Source of the DNA: Lota lota
Lineage: Eukaryota; Chordata; Actinopteri; Gadiformes; Lotidae
Direction of reading: 5' to 3'
Assembly (NCBI GenBank): GCA_026745465.1
Contig: JACYXH010000134.1
Span: 62,001-126,000, forward strand
Length of the DNA: 64,000 bases
A program made the position numbers and the translations under genes. This document shows, piece by piece, positions 34,366 to 47,239 of the stretch. The stretch's first letter is position 1. Each line of letters begins with the position of its first letter. Below the pieces are notes generated by a model. It made no database searches, was not told the origin of the DNA, and worked only from the letters and a program-made list of their open reading frames with translations.

Positions 34366-36172
34366 AAGTGGCTATACTCTTATTTATTTTTAAGTGGCCC
34401 GTCCAGCAAAGTATAAGCATGCTGCATTATAAACATTGACACCTAAGACTACTCTTTCATATTTAATTCACCTAAAAATGGGGCAGTAGTATTTCGTCAT
34501 TGTCACTTGCTTGATTTCAGGGAGTAAGGATAATTATGAAAATATCATTAGCCACAGAAGAGGTGACGATTTTGCAAGCACTACTGGTTCACAGACTATA
34601 GGGTGAGACAACTACATAATTATGCATTTTGAGTTAACTATTCCTTATTCTTAAATCCATCCACACATGAACATTTGACAACTATTCCTTCACCTTGTAA
34701 GTAGTCTATGGGCCAGTTGTTTAATTTGTAAACTGTCTCTTGCAACAGATAGTGTCGGCCAGAGTGTGCCACCATTATACAATTAACATTTGTCATGGGG
34801 CTGTTTGCAAATATTACTGGTAGTACACAGACCTAATGCCTGAATATTAGATACATTCAAGATGAGGCAAACATGGTGTTTCAGTCAGAGATTGGTTTAT
34901 TTTTAACAAACATTCAAATATCATCATCATTTAAAGAATTCAAAAATATATTCAAAACGATTTGTTAAAAAATAACCATATTTAGTTAACAATGAACACA
35001 AATATCTACATTTTACAACATATTCATGAAAACCACAGTGATATACTCTCTCGGTTGACTTTGCGGACACCATTGGAAAACAGCGGTTGGAGTTGCTTTA
35101 TGTCATGCTGCAGCTCTATTAGACTATAGCACACGAGAAGAAGATGTGGGTCTGAATGTGGCCTGCTGTGTAAAACAAACCAAATCCGAGGGAACGGATT
35201 TACAAAACCATTCCCATAGATCGAGAATCCAAGGCCACGGTTTAAAAATCCCTTCTCACTTTACACATCAAGGTTTTCTTTTCTATCATGTGACCCCAGA
35301 GGGGCTCCGTACATTTCAGCCACTGGTTACCTGAAGATAATCTCTTTATTGGGTCCTTTTTAGGGAACATGTGCATTTATTCACATGTGATTGGATTAGC
35401 TACTCATGTGCTGGACTATATGGCTATTGCAGGACACTACTGAATGATGAGCATCAGAGAGGATTTAGAAGTGGATATACGGAATGCAGACTGAAGAAGA
35501 AGCAGTTATACGCCGTATACCTGTGTATACCCTGCACTAAACCACTGCATATAACTTTTGAAAGAGGGTTTGTCAGATGCTGCTGCTCGCCATACTCCTA
35601 TTTTCCTATAAAACCATAACTGATAAGAGTCCTTGGGCCTCATCGTGGGGTCCGCAGAAGTATAAATTCAGACTCAGTGGTCCGCAACATCTCAGAGGCC
35701 GGCCCACCAATCGCGTAACCTCGCGTTTGGCAACGGCTCCTATTCACTTTGTTTTGGACGTGTTGTCCACAATCCCTTGTCGGGCAAGGGATTGTGGGAA
35801 GGCTCGCAGGGGATGGAAGCGCGGTGAAGGGCGGGGCTTATACAAATGTGTTTGTTGGTGAGGTCACCAAGTCTCAGAAGTAAAGGCTGACTGCAAACGA
35901 GCCGTTTCAGGCGTTTCAGGAGAGGGCTTTTCTGTGGGAGAGAGTATCGCCCTTTGGGGTGGACTTTGAGCTTTGTAACTTAACAGACCTTTTACAGGAC
36001 AAATAAACGCTACAACACACTGAAGAAAAACGAAAAAAACCAAAAGCTAAATATGCTCCTTTAAGAGGACAATGCACAAATGTTCCTGCATGAGGCCCAT
36101 TGTGTGCTTTGACGTTAAACATATAGTTAGGCCTACACCAAAACACCTTACAAATTTTTTTTATTTGTCATA
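34366..36172. other. 3' flank of copy F (reverse orientation)
   Basis: Inverted paralogue of the B and G 3' flanks, with complement of AATAAA near 34900 and 36165. It contains the repeat ATACGCCGTATACC region at 35510-35560. No gene seen. Confidence 0.65.
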
Positions 36173-38893
36173 TCAGACAATGATGACATAAAGATTTAGC
36201 TCACAGATCCAGTAACGATCTGTAATACATGGTAGGTCATTCCATCCACCCATTTTGTACTGCTCAACACAATCTTCCTCTTTATTTGGAGCTGGACCAT
36301 TATTATCTGGTTGAGAGTGTCCCCAGTACCTGAAAAAATGTGTATTGAATGGATTTTACTTTTCTTTTTTGGTTCACACATAATTGAAAGGAATACATAA
36401 TGAATATGTGGTTTTTCGAGTAGTGTTGTATGTTACATGTTAATGCTGTATCTAAACCAGTCAGGACCACCAAAAAGCATGTGGGCTGGTCCAGAGTGGA
36501 TGCTCTACTCAGGAATAGATTAATAGGGCCTCCTTACTCCCATGATTTTGAACCCATTCTCAGATAATTTTAAAGTTATTTCACTTATTTCATATTTTCA
36601 CATTGACTTAAGTTTGTACTTGACTAGATAGTGGTTTGCTGACGATACATATTAAGGAAATTCATAGCAGTTGTCAAAATCACAGCAGTGCAGTCCTTGA
36701 AATGGACTACACCGAGTCATCTGCTGTGTTCAAACAGGCCAAAGTCTTACGCTGTAGTCAGGGGAGTTCCATCCACCCACTTCCAGGTCCCTTCTACTTC
36801 TGCATCGGTTAAACCAAGCCAAAAGTCAGCAGGGACAAAATCCTGGAACGGCAATGAAAAGGATATGAATATACACAAGATCTGTCTAGAAATCACTGCA
36901 ATGGAAACAATGGATGGAGATTTTAGGTAGATAAAATTGAAACATTGATCTTGCGCCCTTTCACAGATGACACAGCAATGCTAGAATAGGCCAGCAGATG
37001 GCGATAATGCAACACTTATGGATGCCAACACCCAAATAAATGGAGGACTGAGAGGAGCAGACTTATTTTGGAATCTATCCAGTTTCCAGCCAATCTTGAA
37101 AAAAGGAGCTTGTTCGCAAACCAATAATTTCATTATTGATAGTTAAAAATAAATAAATAAAATCTGCCTAAAAGCACTGGGACGTTATGATAAATGTTGT
37201 GGATTCAAATACATCATCATCTGAGTCTTGTGATTAGTTTGCTCTCTCCACGTGATAGAGTCTTACATAAAATGGATGCAACCCTTTACGGCCTCTGCTG
37301 GAAATGTTACTGCTTTAATTCTCAACACAGCCGTACAGGCTGTGATCCGGAAACGTTACTAGGCCTTGATTAGAGAACTTTGACGTGCAGATTTCCTGGA
37401 ATATCGACCCGTTTGCATTCACACATGACCCCATGCAAGAAATGTTCCGGAAAATTTCTGGGATATACTGTATGTGTGAAAGGGGCTTAAGAGTCCTTTA
37501 ATGAATAGTTTAAAAGACGACTCTGTTTTTTACCCGATTGGAAATGATGGCTCTGTATTCTGTTCTCATTAGAACAAGTCAGTTTTATTTGGATATCCCT
37601 TAATGGCAGTGAGTCTCAAAGTGTTTCACAGGCCAATATTATACAACCCCACTATCCTAACCCCCCAAAGGGCATGAAAAAACTCCCATAATTATCAAGG
37701 AAGAAACCTTGAGAAGGAACAGAGGTTTTGCGTTCCTAATGATGGTTTCTACCTTGATAATTGAGGGAGTTTTTCCCTCCATCGAGGGACGGCAAGGAGT
37801 GCAATGGGTGCCATCATGTACAGACATAACGGTAGCATAACAAGTAAAACAGTTTCAGTGAATAAAATAACGATGGTCCACTCTACCTCTGGCCATCCCA
37901 AATTTATTTGTTTGATTTAAAAAAATCGGGCTCTTTATTCGTCTACTGCTAAACAGAAATTACACTTCAAACTCATGTTGCAAGATTGCAGCCATCCAAT
38001 GTCAACCACCTTTGGTCCATTTCTCAACCAATGTTAGAAATCATGCTGGGCTGATCTTGGTACTTGGTATGAAAGCGTCTATGTAAAAAACACACTAGCA
38101 CACTACCTGCTCCTCCTTGCTGTTTACGACAATGAGATCAGATCCTCTCTCCCTGCAGTCATTCCTGCTAACGTTCCAGTTCTTCTTGGAATGGGACTTG
38201 TAATAGTAACTGCAGATGTTGTTTTGCCAGCACATGCAGAGGTTTCCTGCTCCAAAAAAACAAAACATAAAAACTAAACATACAACACCTCAAGTGATGA
38301 CATATTGAACAAATGAGCGATGGCGATACCTTCACCATTCAGGGTCTTTAGTAAGGCATCCTGCTGCTTCAGCGATGTGTTGAAAGCAGTCTGCAAGTGA
38401 TTCCTCTCTTCCACCATGTTGTTGAAAGTGCTCTGCAAGAGATTCCTCTCTTCCACCATGTTGTCTAAAGCGCTCTGCAGTTCTTCATTTCTGCCGGTCA
38501 CGATGAAATCTGAAGTCAGGAAATGATCTTGATCAATGTCGTCAGAGTGACAAAAAATAGCAAAACACTGAAATCAAACCAAACATATAGACCAAAACAT
38601 TATTGTAATGACTGTTTTTATTCTTGCAATGGATTTGCTCTTGCTCGTAACAATGATTAACATACACTGCAATACACAATGTGGTTATAGTTGAGTGGTT
38701 ATTACAAATGCTGTTGAATTGACTTCATACACACGCATGATCATTCTCAACAAACACATTAAGAAGCAAATGGTGTGTGTTGTGTGGAACTCACAGCGGA
38801 CGGCTAGACCTGTGAACAACAGGAGCCACAGCAGAGCTACACACCAAGCAGCAGTGTTGAGATGGTTCTTATTCTGAGGGTTATTAGGGGCTG

Positions 38894-38927
<34 letters not shown>

Positions 38928-39380
38928 TATAAACACACACTTAAATTGGAGTCACAGCAGGTGAAGTTCTAAATCAGGCAGGTTTTATGAAGCATTTCCT
39001 AAAAGGGGAAGGGGTTAAACACATGTTGACTATTGTAAAAGAGTCAGATCACATTATATAGCCCTTTAGCATCAGGAAGTTAATTGCCACTGAAATAAAT
39101 CACTATTCACAATAACATTTGAAGATACTAGAAGGTTAGGTTGTAGATGTAAACCATGTGTGCGGCTGTCACCTGTGTGTGTCTCGCTTGTCTTCGTGCT
39201 TTGAGCCGTGGGCTCATGCTGCTTGGCTGTGGGTTTGGTGACGTGGCCATCGATGCTATAAGATATGTCCACAACCCTCTCCTACCTCTCACTCCAACTA
39301 TTCCCCGTTTCCTGCCATGTCCCTGCCTGGGGAGTCCTCACCTTCCTCCCCTTGCTATGGAGGTCCTCTCCCATCTGCAT
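36173..39380 (-). pseudogene. C-type lectin receptor, copy F (QPD type, one nonsense codon)
   Basis: Minus-strand exons: 39380-39173, 38890-38795, 38509-38336, 38246-38107, 36842-36751, 36329-36173. All splice sites and phases are intact. The neck has two 14-residue units. The lectin domain has CYYKS-like [26 protein letters not shown], then QPD in place of EPN, EEDC, GWND and WICE, with stop at 36173-36175. QPD with WND is the galactose-type calcium site. Codon 33 of exon 1 is TAG (39284-39282) where paralogues have GAG, in the cytoplasmic tail. No other lesion is visible. It may be a very young pseudogene, a segregating null allele, or be rescued by a downstream start. I list it as pseudogene with reserve. 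Confidence 0.75.
37555..37830. repeat. Hairpin-bearing interspersed repeat, intron 4 of copy F
   Basis: Reverse-oriented paralogue of 6336-6600. Confidence 0.5.
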
Positions 39381-39901
39381 ATTAGTTGATGAGTGAACGC
39401 CTTGGCTTCACTCAAAATGATTCAACTTGGTTGAAAGATTACGTTATTTTAAAGGAAACACAAAACTGCATACGGGAAGTGTCCAAAGAGGAAGAAAACC
39501 ATTTCATAGAAGATATTATTCATTAACTTTTAAGGTCACTTTTCTCTTACCCCTTTCAGATGAAAACACATCCATACAAAAGTTATCTTTGTTGTGGTTT
39601 ATAACTACAAATGGATTGAAACGAGGGCTTGAAGATGATCAAGGCAATTTCTCTGTTAAATTTAACAGAATCGAGAAATATGTTTAATTTGAAGTAAATC
39701 TTACATGAGGAACTGCTGACATTTACCTAAAATTGGCCACACATTTGAATGAGTAGACAGGTGGGATTTTACCAGCATAATTAAAAGAAAAGAAAAACAG
39801 AAAATAACAGCCAAATCGGATAACCCTATGATGCTCACTCTGATATTGTTCATTTTTCTATGAATGTTAAACCTTCAAGGTTCAGGTAACTCAAATGAAA
39901 C

Positions 39902-40448
39902 TGTTATGGTTACGGACTAGGACCCAAATGCAAGACACCGAGACAGAGATGGAACGGGGTCAAAAAGGGATTTATTTAAGTGACGGTACAGGCAAGGACA
40001 AGGCAGGCGGATTGTCAGGCAGGCAGGGGTTCGTTGGCAGGCGGGTGGCCAGCAGGCCGAGGGATGTAGGCAGGCGGGTGGTCAGGCAGGCGAGTGGTCA
40101 ATAACGGTAGGCAGGCAGACAGGAACTAGGAACAGGAATCACACTGGGAATAGGAATGGGAACGGGAACGGGAGCAGGAACTAAGCACAGGGAGAGAACA
40201 GGTTACGGGCAGGTGAGGATAAGGAAGCAGATACATAATATGCGGGAATGAGGTAACGAACTCAGAGAGCGTTGACAACGAACTGGCGCCGGCTGCTTGT
40301 TGAACGGGGAAGAAGTAGGGTGCGTTGATTGGTGATTGGAGAGTGTAGAACGGAGTGCACGAGGAAAATTGGTGACGGGAATGTAAACAAAAGCACATGG
40401 TGTAGTGGCAGCCGGCGCAGCTAGGTGGAGGCAGAGGATGGCGTAACA
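39902..40448 (-). repeat. 3' LTR of the old gypsy element
   Basis: 547 bp, beginning TGTTATGG and ending GGCGTAACA. A long C run (polypurine tract in element sense) follows at 40453-40466. Bases 40247-40448 match the right LTR fragment at 55813-56016. Confidence 0.85.
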
Positions 40449-40449
40449 G

Positions 40450-43297
40450 TACCCCCCCCCCCCCCCTCTACGGAAGCCTCCAGGGGGACGCACAGGGTGA
40501 GAAGGGTGCTGGCGGTGGAAGTCCTTGATGAGGGAGGGGTCCAGGATGCAGCTTCGAGGAACCCAGGAGCGCTCCTCTTGGCCATACCCCTCCCAGTCGA
40601 CCAGGTACTGGAACCCCCGGCCACGTCGACGCACGTCCAAGAGGCGATGAACTGTCCAGGCGGGATGGTCATCAATTATTCGGGGGGGTGGTGGAGCTGG
40701 GGTGGGAGGCGACAGCGGGCTGGAGGAGACGGGCTTGAGCTGGGACACGTGGAAAGTGGGATGAACACGGAGAGACGAGGGGAGTTTGAGACGGACGGCA
40801 CAGGGGTTGACAATGGATTCGATAACAAAGGGACCGATGAAATGGGGAGAGAGCTTCTGCGACACCGCCTTTAGGTGAAGGTCCTTGGACCGCAGCCAAA
40901 CTCTTTGTCCGGGGGTATATTGTGGAGCCGGGAGACGGTGTTTATTTGCTTGTCGCTGGGAGCGGGTAGATGCCTGGAGGAGTGCTGTGCGTGCGCGCTT
41001 CCAAGTGCGCTGGCAACGACGGAGGTGTGCCTGGACGGAGGGGACCGAGATTTCTGTCTCAACGGATGGGAAAAGGGGAGGCTGATACCCTAACGAGCAC
41101 ATGAAAGGGGACAGGCCTGTGGAAGCGTACACCAGGGAGTTGTGGGCGTACTCAACCCATGGGAGTTGAGTACTCCAGTAGGAGGGGTTAGCGTTGGTAA
41201 CGCAGCGGAGGGCGGCCTCCATCTCCTGATTGGCGTGCTCCAACTGACCGTTAGATTGATGGTGGAACCCCGAGGAGAGGCTGACCGAGGCCCCAAGAGC
41301 GGTGCAGAATGTCCGCCAAACCTGGGAGGTGAACTGGTGATCTCGATCTGAAACCACGTCCAGCGGGATGCCATGTAGACGGAATACATGTGTGACTAGA
41401 AGGTCCGCAGTCTCTCTGGCAGATGGAAGTTTGGGGAGAGCAATGAAGTGGGTGGACTTAGAAAAGTGATCGACGACCGTGAGGACCGTGGTGTTCCCTT
41501 CGGAAGGAGGAAGGCCGGTAACAAAATCAAAGGCGATATGGGACCATGGGCGACTGGGAATGGGAAGGGGATGGAGAAGACCAGAACGGGGCCGGGTGGA
41601 GGTCTTGTTGCGGGCGCAGGTCGAGCACGCAGCGACGAAGGAACGGACATCAGCATCCACGGTAGGCCACCAAAACCGTCCAAGGTGCGAACAACGCCTG
41701 GGTGACAGGTGAGGTTGGAGGAGTGTGCCCAGGTGAGGACCCTGGTGCGTTCCGTATCGGGTACAAACAAGCGATTTGGGGGACCGGTACCTGGGTCTGG
41801 CTGATTTCCCTGGGCCTGGATCACTGCGGACTCAACATCCCAAGTGAGCGTCGCGGACGAGTCAAGAGGGTGGTAGGATGGGTTCCGGATCCGGGCTGGG
41901 GTCTTCAGGAGAGTAAAGACGGGACAGGGCGTCTGGCTTGACGTTCCGGGAGCCGGGGCGGTAGGTAAGGGTAAAATTGAAACGACCAAAGAATAAAGCC
42001 CATCTGGCCTGCCGAGAGTTGAGTCGTTTGGCGGATTGAATGTTAGACAGGTTGCGGTGGTCGGTCCAAACGATAAACGGCTGCTCTGCTCCCTCAAGCC
42101 AGTGACGCCACTCCTAGAGTGCCAATTTCACAGCCAGGAGCTCACGATTCCCTACATCGTAGTTCCGTTCAGGGGGAGTAAGCCGGTGGGAAAAGAAAGC
42201 ACAAGGGTGCAACTTGTGGTCCGTGGGGGAGCGTTGGGAGAGGACAGCCCCCACGCCGAGTCGACCTCCACCACAAACTGGAGGGAGGGGTAGACACTGG
42301 AGGGAGGGGTCGGGTTGGATCAGGATGGGAGCCGACACGAACAGTCTCTTGAGGGTCTCGAAGGCGGCCCCCGCCTCCGGTGTCCACAAGAAGGACCCCT
42401 TGGTGGAAGTCAAGGCCGTGAGGGGTGCCGCAACTTGGCTGTACCCACGAATGAAGCGGCGATAGAAGTTGGCGAAGCCCAAAAACTGTTGGAGCTTCTT
42501 GCAGGTGGAGGGAGTCGGCCACTCGGCCACCGCCGAAACCTTAGATGGGTCCATCCTAATCTCACCCTGACCGATGATGTACCCCAGAAAGGAAGTGGAC
42601 GTAACGTGGAACTCACACTTCTCTACTTTGACGTAGAGCGTATTTTCCAATAGGCGCTGGAGGACCTGTCGTACGTGGATCACGTGCTCCTCCAGTGACC
42701 CCGAGAAGATGAGGGTATCGTCCTTTAGTAAACTAAAACAGAATGATTCAGCATGTCGCGGAGGACATCGTTGACCAAAGCTTGGAACACGGCGGGGGCG
42801 TTGGTGAGCCCAAAGGGCATAACCAGGTACTCAAAGTACCCTAGAGGAGTGTTAAAGGCAGTCTTCCACTCATCCCCCACCCGGATGCGAACCAGGTGGT
42901 AAGCATTGCAGAGGTCCAACTTAGAAAATATCCTGGCTCCGTGGAGGGGAACGAAGGCGGAGCTGATAAGCGGTAAGGGGTACTTGTTCCTGATGGTGAT
43001 GTTGTTTAAACCGCGGTAGTCAATGCAAGGGCAAAGAGAGCGGTCCTTCTTGCTTACAAAAAAAAAACAGCTCCAACCGGGGAGGAAGAGGGACGGATGA
43101 TTCCAGCGGCTAAGGATTCTTAAATGTATTGCTCCATGGCCTCTCGTTCGGGGCGCGAGAGGTTGAAGAGACGGCTACTAGGCAGAGGGGCTCCAGGGAG
43201 AAGGTCTATGGCACAATCGTATGGGCGATGGGGGGGCAGAGAAAGGGCGTGGACCTTGTTAAATACCTCTCCTAGGTCGTGGTAGGCTACAGGAACG
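40450..43297 (-). pseudogene. Old gypsy pol: RT, RNase H, integrase and chromodomain remnants
   Basis: In minus sense, the region reads from YHDLGEVF (43297 side) through reverse transcriptase ([18 protein letters not shown]), RNase H ([16 protein letters not shown]), integrase ([26 protein letters not shown]) to a chromodomain ([17 protein letters not shown]). Frames change near 42725, 42690, 42114 and 41660 or so. The longest open piece (41660-40203) covers the integrase and chromodomain and runs on into the LTR. Confidence 0.85.
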
Positions 43298-43331
43298 ATA
43301 GTTATGTTATTATAACTCTAGTTCTATGATT

Positions 43332-43510
43332 GTAGGCGTAGCCGTCTAGGCTTCGCCTTATGGGCTTGTCCCGTGCGCGCACTCGCATGCACTGAAAATT
43401 TTCAGCAATGCACCAATCAACGTGGGCACAGCCCACACTTCCCACGGCACCGTGTATATAACGCGGCGCACAGCCGCGTTCGTCCTCCTAGCTATTCTTT
43501 CAGCATTTGG
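43332..43510. repeat. DIRS inverted terminal repeat, left
   Basis: Inverted match to 48981-49155 over roughly 175 bp with few differences. Includes the palindrome-like GAAAATTTTC and the GTGTATATAACGCGGCGC promoter-like segment. Confidence 0.88.
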
Positions 43511-43527
43511 AGGGTACAGGTGGGAAA

Positions 43528-43627
43528 CTAGACGGCTACGCCTACAATCATAGAACTAGAGTTATAATAACATAACTATCGTTCTATTTCACGTAGGCTA
43601 CGCCGTCTAGGCTTCGCCTTATGGGCT
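43528..43627. repeat. DIRS internal complementary region
   Basis: The first half (to about 43580) is the reverse complement of the element's left end including its extension 43298-43331. The second half is the reverse complement of the right end. The two meet at TCGTTC (43579-43584), a record of the joined ends. Confidence 0.88.
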
Positions 43628-44182
43628 AAGGTGAAGCTGCGAGCGGAGCCCGATAAATGTACTCCTGCTGGACCCAAGTCAGAAAAATATAAGGACGTAA
43701 GTCACAGGGCACATCAGACTCAATAAGCCGAAGATGTGCAAAACACAACAGCTAAATAAGAAACCCCGAATTCTCTTAAAAACACGCAAAGCGATGATAA
43801 AGAGAATAGAGTGAGTCTGTAACTCTGACTAAACCCGTAATTCGAAAAAAGCGAAAAGGGGGAATGCAGAGCAACAAGGCTTCTCCTACGTCCGCTACCA
43901 TAGGGGCGGCGCTAGGAGGAAAATCAAGCTACCAATAGCAACGAGCAACAAGGCCCTTCCTACCTACGCTCAAAGAGGCGACAGGAGGAAACCTGTTGTT
44001 CAATGTTTAATAATAGAGGTCAGGATATAAAACGCCGGTTACGAACCGTAATCAGAGTAATAATAACCTGTCACTCCTGAGCTCAGTACCCACGCTGGAA
44101 CACCATCGGGTGACAGCGGAGAGAGAATGAAGCTGAGCGACATCACGAGCGTAACAGGCTCTGATGAACGATAAACCAATAT

Positions 44183-45630
44183 CTAATTCGTAGAGAGGGA
44201 GCCCGACTCCAACACAGAGTGGCCGAGCGAGCCCCTGGACATGTCTAACATGTAGAAACGAATAAAAGGATCGGGGGAAGACCATGACGCAGCCGCGCAA
44301 ATGTCTTCCACCGAAATGCCCCTGGATAGCGCCAATGAAGCGGCCATCCCTCGTGCAGAGTGAGCTCTAACACCCAGCGGTGGCGCTAAGCCCTGCCGAG
44401 AGTAGGCTAAGCAGACACCCTCACATATCCAGCGGGACAGACGCTGCTTAGAAAGAGCGCGACCCTTGGCAGCGTCGCTATAACACACAAACAACTGTTG
44501 TGTGGAGCGAAACTCAGCTGATCGTTTCACGTACATAGCCAATGCCCGAACCGGGCACAGGAGATGTAACTCCGCATCCACTTCACTAGTATGAGGCGGG
44601 GGTGAAAAGCCTTAAGCACAATATCCCTCGACCGAAAAGAACTGAGAATGTTCTTGGGGAGGAACGCAGGATTGGGTCTAAGTAGCGCGAAGGAGCTGTC
44701 CTCGTTCAATAACAAGCAGCTCGGGCTGACAGACAGCGCGGCTAACTCGCCGGCACGTTTGGCAGAAACCAAAGCCAATAAGAGCGCTGTTTTAAAGGAA
44801 ATGGCATCCAAAGGGGCTTGAGACAGAGGCTCGAAAGGGTCCTTGGATAAACCCCGCAACACGGTGGGAAGATCCCAGCGCGGTGTGAGCACACGAGAAA
44901 CAGGTTTAACACGTCTAACCCCACGCAATAATCTCTTGACCAGTGGGTGGCTAAAAACCGGTTTCCCGTCATATCCTGCGTGGCCAGCCGAAACGGCTGC
45001 CGCATAGACTTTGATGGTGGAGAAAGCCAAACCTTTCTCCAGTAAACACTGAAGGAACCCCAGCACGCTTCCCACCTCACAGCGAGATGGGATAACGTGG
45101 TTGAGGTCACACCACGTAGAGAAAGCGCCCCACTTCGCCGCGTAAAGGGAGGAAGTGGAAGGCGCGCGAGCACTCTGAATAGTGTTGATAACTGACGCTG
45201 GCAGACCTCTGCCTTGCAAAATCAACCTCTCAGAAGCCAAACCAACAACCGACCCGTCACATAGGGTGGGTGGTGCACCGTCCCGTGAGCCTGCGTCAGC
45301 GCGTCTGGTCTGATCGGTACCGGCCACGGCTCCGTGCAAGAGAGCGCCGCTAGCTCTGGGAACCACAGAGCTGAGCGGTTCTCCGGGGCCACTAGAATGA
45401 GGGACAATCCCTCCTGCCTGACACGCTCTAGGAGAGGGTGGATTAGTTGAAGCGGCGGGAACGCATATAAGAGTTCCCGCGGCCACGGTGTGTGAGCCAT
45501 CGCGTCCACCCCCAACGGGGAAAGATCCCGAGGGCTGAGAGAGAACCACAGATTGCAGTGGGTGTTCTCCCTGGACGCAAAAAGGTCCACCTGAGCCATC
45601 CCGAACCTCTGCCAGATCAGTCAATGACAA
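44183..45630 (-). pseudogene. DIRS tyrosine recombinase, frameshifted
   Basis: Two open frames, 45630-44527 and 44581-44183, overlap across one lost base in a C run near 44605. The first carries the N-terminal DNA-binding part (RAPSTSSLYAAKWGAF, GLAFSTIKVYAAAVS) and the first catalytic arginine (SAKRAGELAAL). The second carries HSARGMA (H-x-x-R) and FIRFYML with the likely nucleophilic tyrosine. Together these are the R-HxxR-Y residues of tyrosine recombinases, which insert the circular DNA of DIRS elements. Another frame, 45599-45222, reads the usual post-RNase H segment (VDLFASRENTHC). Confidence 0.85.
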
Positions 45631-45640
45631 TGATCAGTGA

Positions 45641-47239
45641 TCAGACAATGTCGGGATGTAACCGCCACTCGTCTCGGCGGGGACCGCCGCGAGACATGAG
45701 GTCCGCCCCAAAGTTCAGGGCACCCGCGATATGCAGGGCTCTCAGGCTGAGCAGGTTCTGATGAGCCCACAGCCAGAGCTCAACTGCTGCTCGGTGGAGA
45801 GCAGCGGAGCGCACTCCCCCTTGTTTGTTTATGTATGCCGCCGCTGACACGCTGTCCGTTCGGATCAGAACGTGGCGGCCGCACACCAGGTGAGAGAAGT
45901 GTACAAGCACTTTCCTCACCGTGATGAGCTCCAGCACATTTATGTGTGGAGTGGGGAGAGTCGGCCACTCGCCTCCGACCGAGTGGGAAAGGCACGTTCC
46001 TCCCCAACCCGTCAACGAGGCGTCCGTGAAGACCACCACGTGAGACGTGACTATGCCTAGGGGAACCCCTCTGAGAATAGCCGGGGAACTCCCCCAATAT
46101 CTCAGGTCTGGAGACACCGAGCGAGGAACTGACAGTAGCCTGCGCTTGTGTCTCTTGGGGTCCAGTCTCTGGCGAGCAAACCACCGCTGTAGTCTGCGCA
46201 TAAAGAGCAGACCCAGGGGCACCACATGGTGAGCAGCTGCCATCAGTTCCAACAGGTGCATTACGGACAGTGCGGTCACTCTTCCGCGAGTGTGAAAACG
46301 GGAGAGCGCCAACAGGACAGCATCTCGCCGAGGAGGCAAGAGCGTCGCTGTGAACGTGACGGAGTCTAGGCAAAGCCCCAAGTAGACTAGCCGGCGGCTG
46401 GGGAGCGGAGAGCTCTTTACCCAGTTGATGGCGAAACCCAACGCGGAGAGATGGTTTATCACCGTCATGGTGTCTCTTCTCGCAGCTTCCTCTGAGTCGC
46501 TCAGAATCAGTAGGTCGTCGAGGTAAAAGAGAACTCTCTTTCCCTGACGCCTGAGCGGTCCCAGCGCTGCCTCTACATACTTTGAAAACGTGCGTGGGGC
46601 CAGAGAGTAACCGAACGGCAGGCACTGGTACTCGTACGCCACGCCCATAAAGGCGAAGCGGAGAAATTTCCTGTGAGCCTGGAGAATGGGGACGTGGAAA
46701 TACGCATCCTTGAGATCCAGGGATGTGAACCAGTCGCCCTCTCTCACACACCGGAGCAACGCTCTGGTGGTGAGCATTCTGAAGTTCCTCGCGGCAACAA
46801 AATTGTTGAAGACGCGAAGATCCAGAATGGGTCTCCTCTCCCCCGACTTCTTGGGAACCAGGAAGTAGCGGGAGTAAAACCCTAGGCGTGACTCGAGGGG
46901 GGGAACGACAGAGACAGCCCCCTTCCCCAAGAGACGGACCACCTCCGCTGCCAGAGCCGTGCTCGCGGCTGGATCCTGCAGCCTCATCTCCACCAACCCC
47001 ATAAAGGGTGGGGGACGGTGCTTGAACTGTATGGGGTGGCCCCACCTCAACGTGCTGTCCAACCACGCGGGTAAAACGCATCGCTCTCGCCAACGCGCAT
47101 GGCGCTCGGTGAGAGGGCGAGCATCCAGCTGAGGAACGTTGTCCAGGAATGCTCTGTATTCCTCAGCCCCTACCGCCTTCACACTGCGTGTGAACCAAGG
47201 GGGGCGTACCTCGAAAGGGAGGGGAGGGAGCCCCTGCAA
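45641..47239 (-). CDS. DIRS reverse transcriptase/RNase H
   Basis: About 532 open codons, overlapping the end of ORF1; the first codon is TTG, so the true start is unclear. Reverse transcriptase motifs: SRYFLVPKKSGERRPILDLR, TSLDLKDAYFHVPI, LPFGYSLAPRTF and the active site YLDDLLIL. RNase H motifs: FTDASLTGWG, NVLELITV, RTDSVSAAAYINKQGG, NFGADLMSR. The frame ends at TGA 45641-45643, where about 25 bp resembling a local duplication (CATTGTC/CATTGAC) interrupts the continuation into VDLFASRE. Confidence 0.85.
   Translation of the reverse strand: MQGLPPLPFEVRPPWFTRSVKAVGAEEYRAFLDNVPQLDARPLTERHARWRERCVLPAWLDSTLRWGHPIQFKHRPPPFMGLVEMRLQDPAASTALAAEVVRLLGKGAVSVVPPLESRLGFYSRYFLVPKKSGERRPILDLRVFNNFVAARNFRMLTTRALLRCVREGDWFTSLDLKDAYFHVPILQAHRKFLRFAFMGVAYEYQCLPFGYSLAPRTFSKYVEAALGPLRRQGKRVLFYLDDLLILSDSEEAARRDTMTVINHLSALGFAINWVKSSPLPSRRLVYLGLCLDSVTFTATLLPPRRDAVLLALSRFHTRGRVTALSVMHLLELMAAAHHVVPLGLLFMRRLQRWFARQRLDPKRHKRRLLSVPRSVSPDLRYWGSSPAILRGVPLGIVTSHVVVFTDASLTGWGGTCLSHSVGGEWPTLPTPHINVLELITVRKVLVHFSHLVCGRHVLIRTDSVSAAAYINKQGGVRSAALHRAAVELWLWAHQNLLSLRALHIAGALNFGADLMSRGGPRRDEWRLHPDIV

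Noticed and set aside
45780-47093. 437-codon minus-strand frame in the DIRS element
   Set aside because: Shadow of the reverse transcriptase in another frame; no conserved motif, serine/glycine/arginine-rich.
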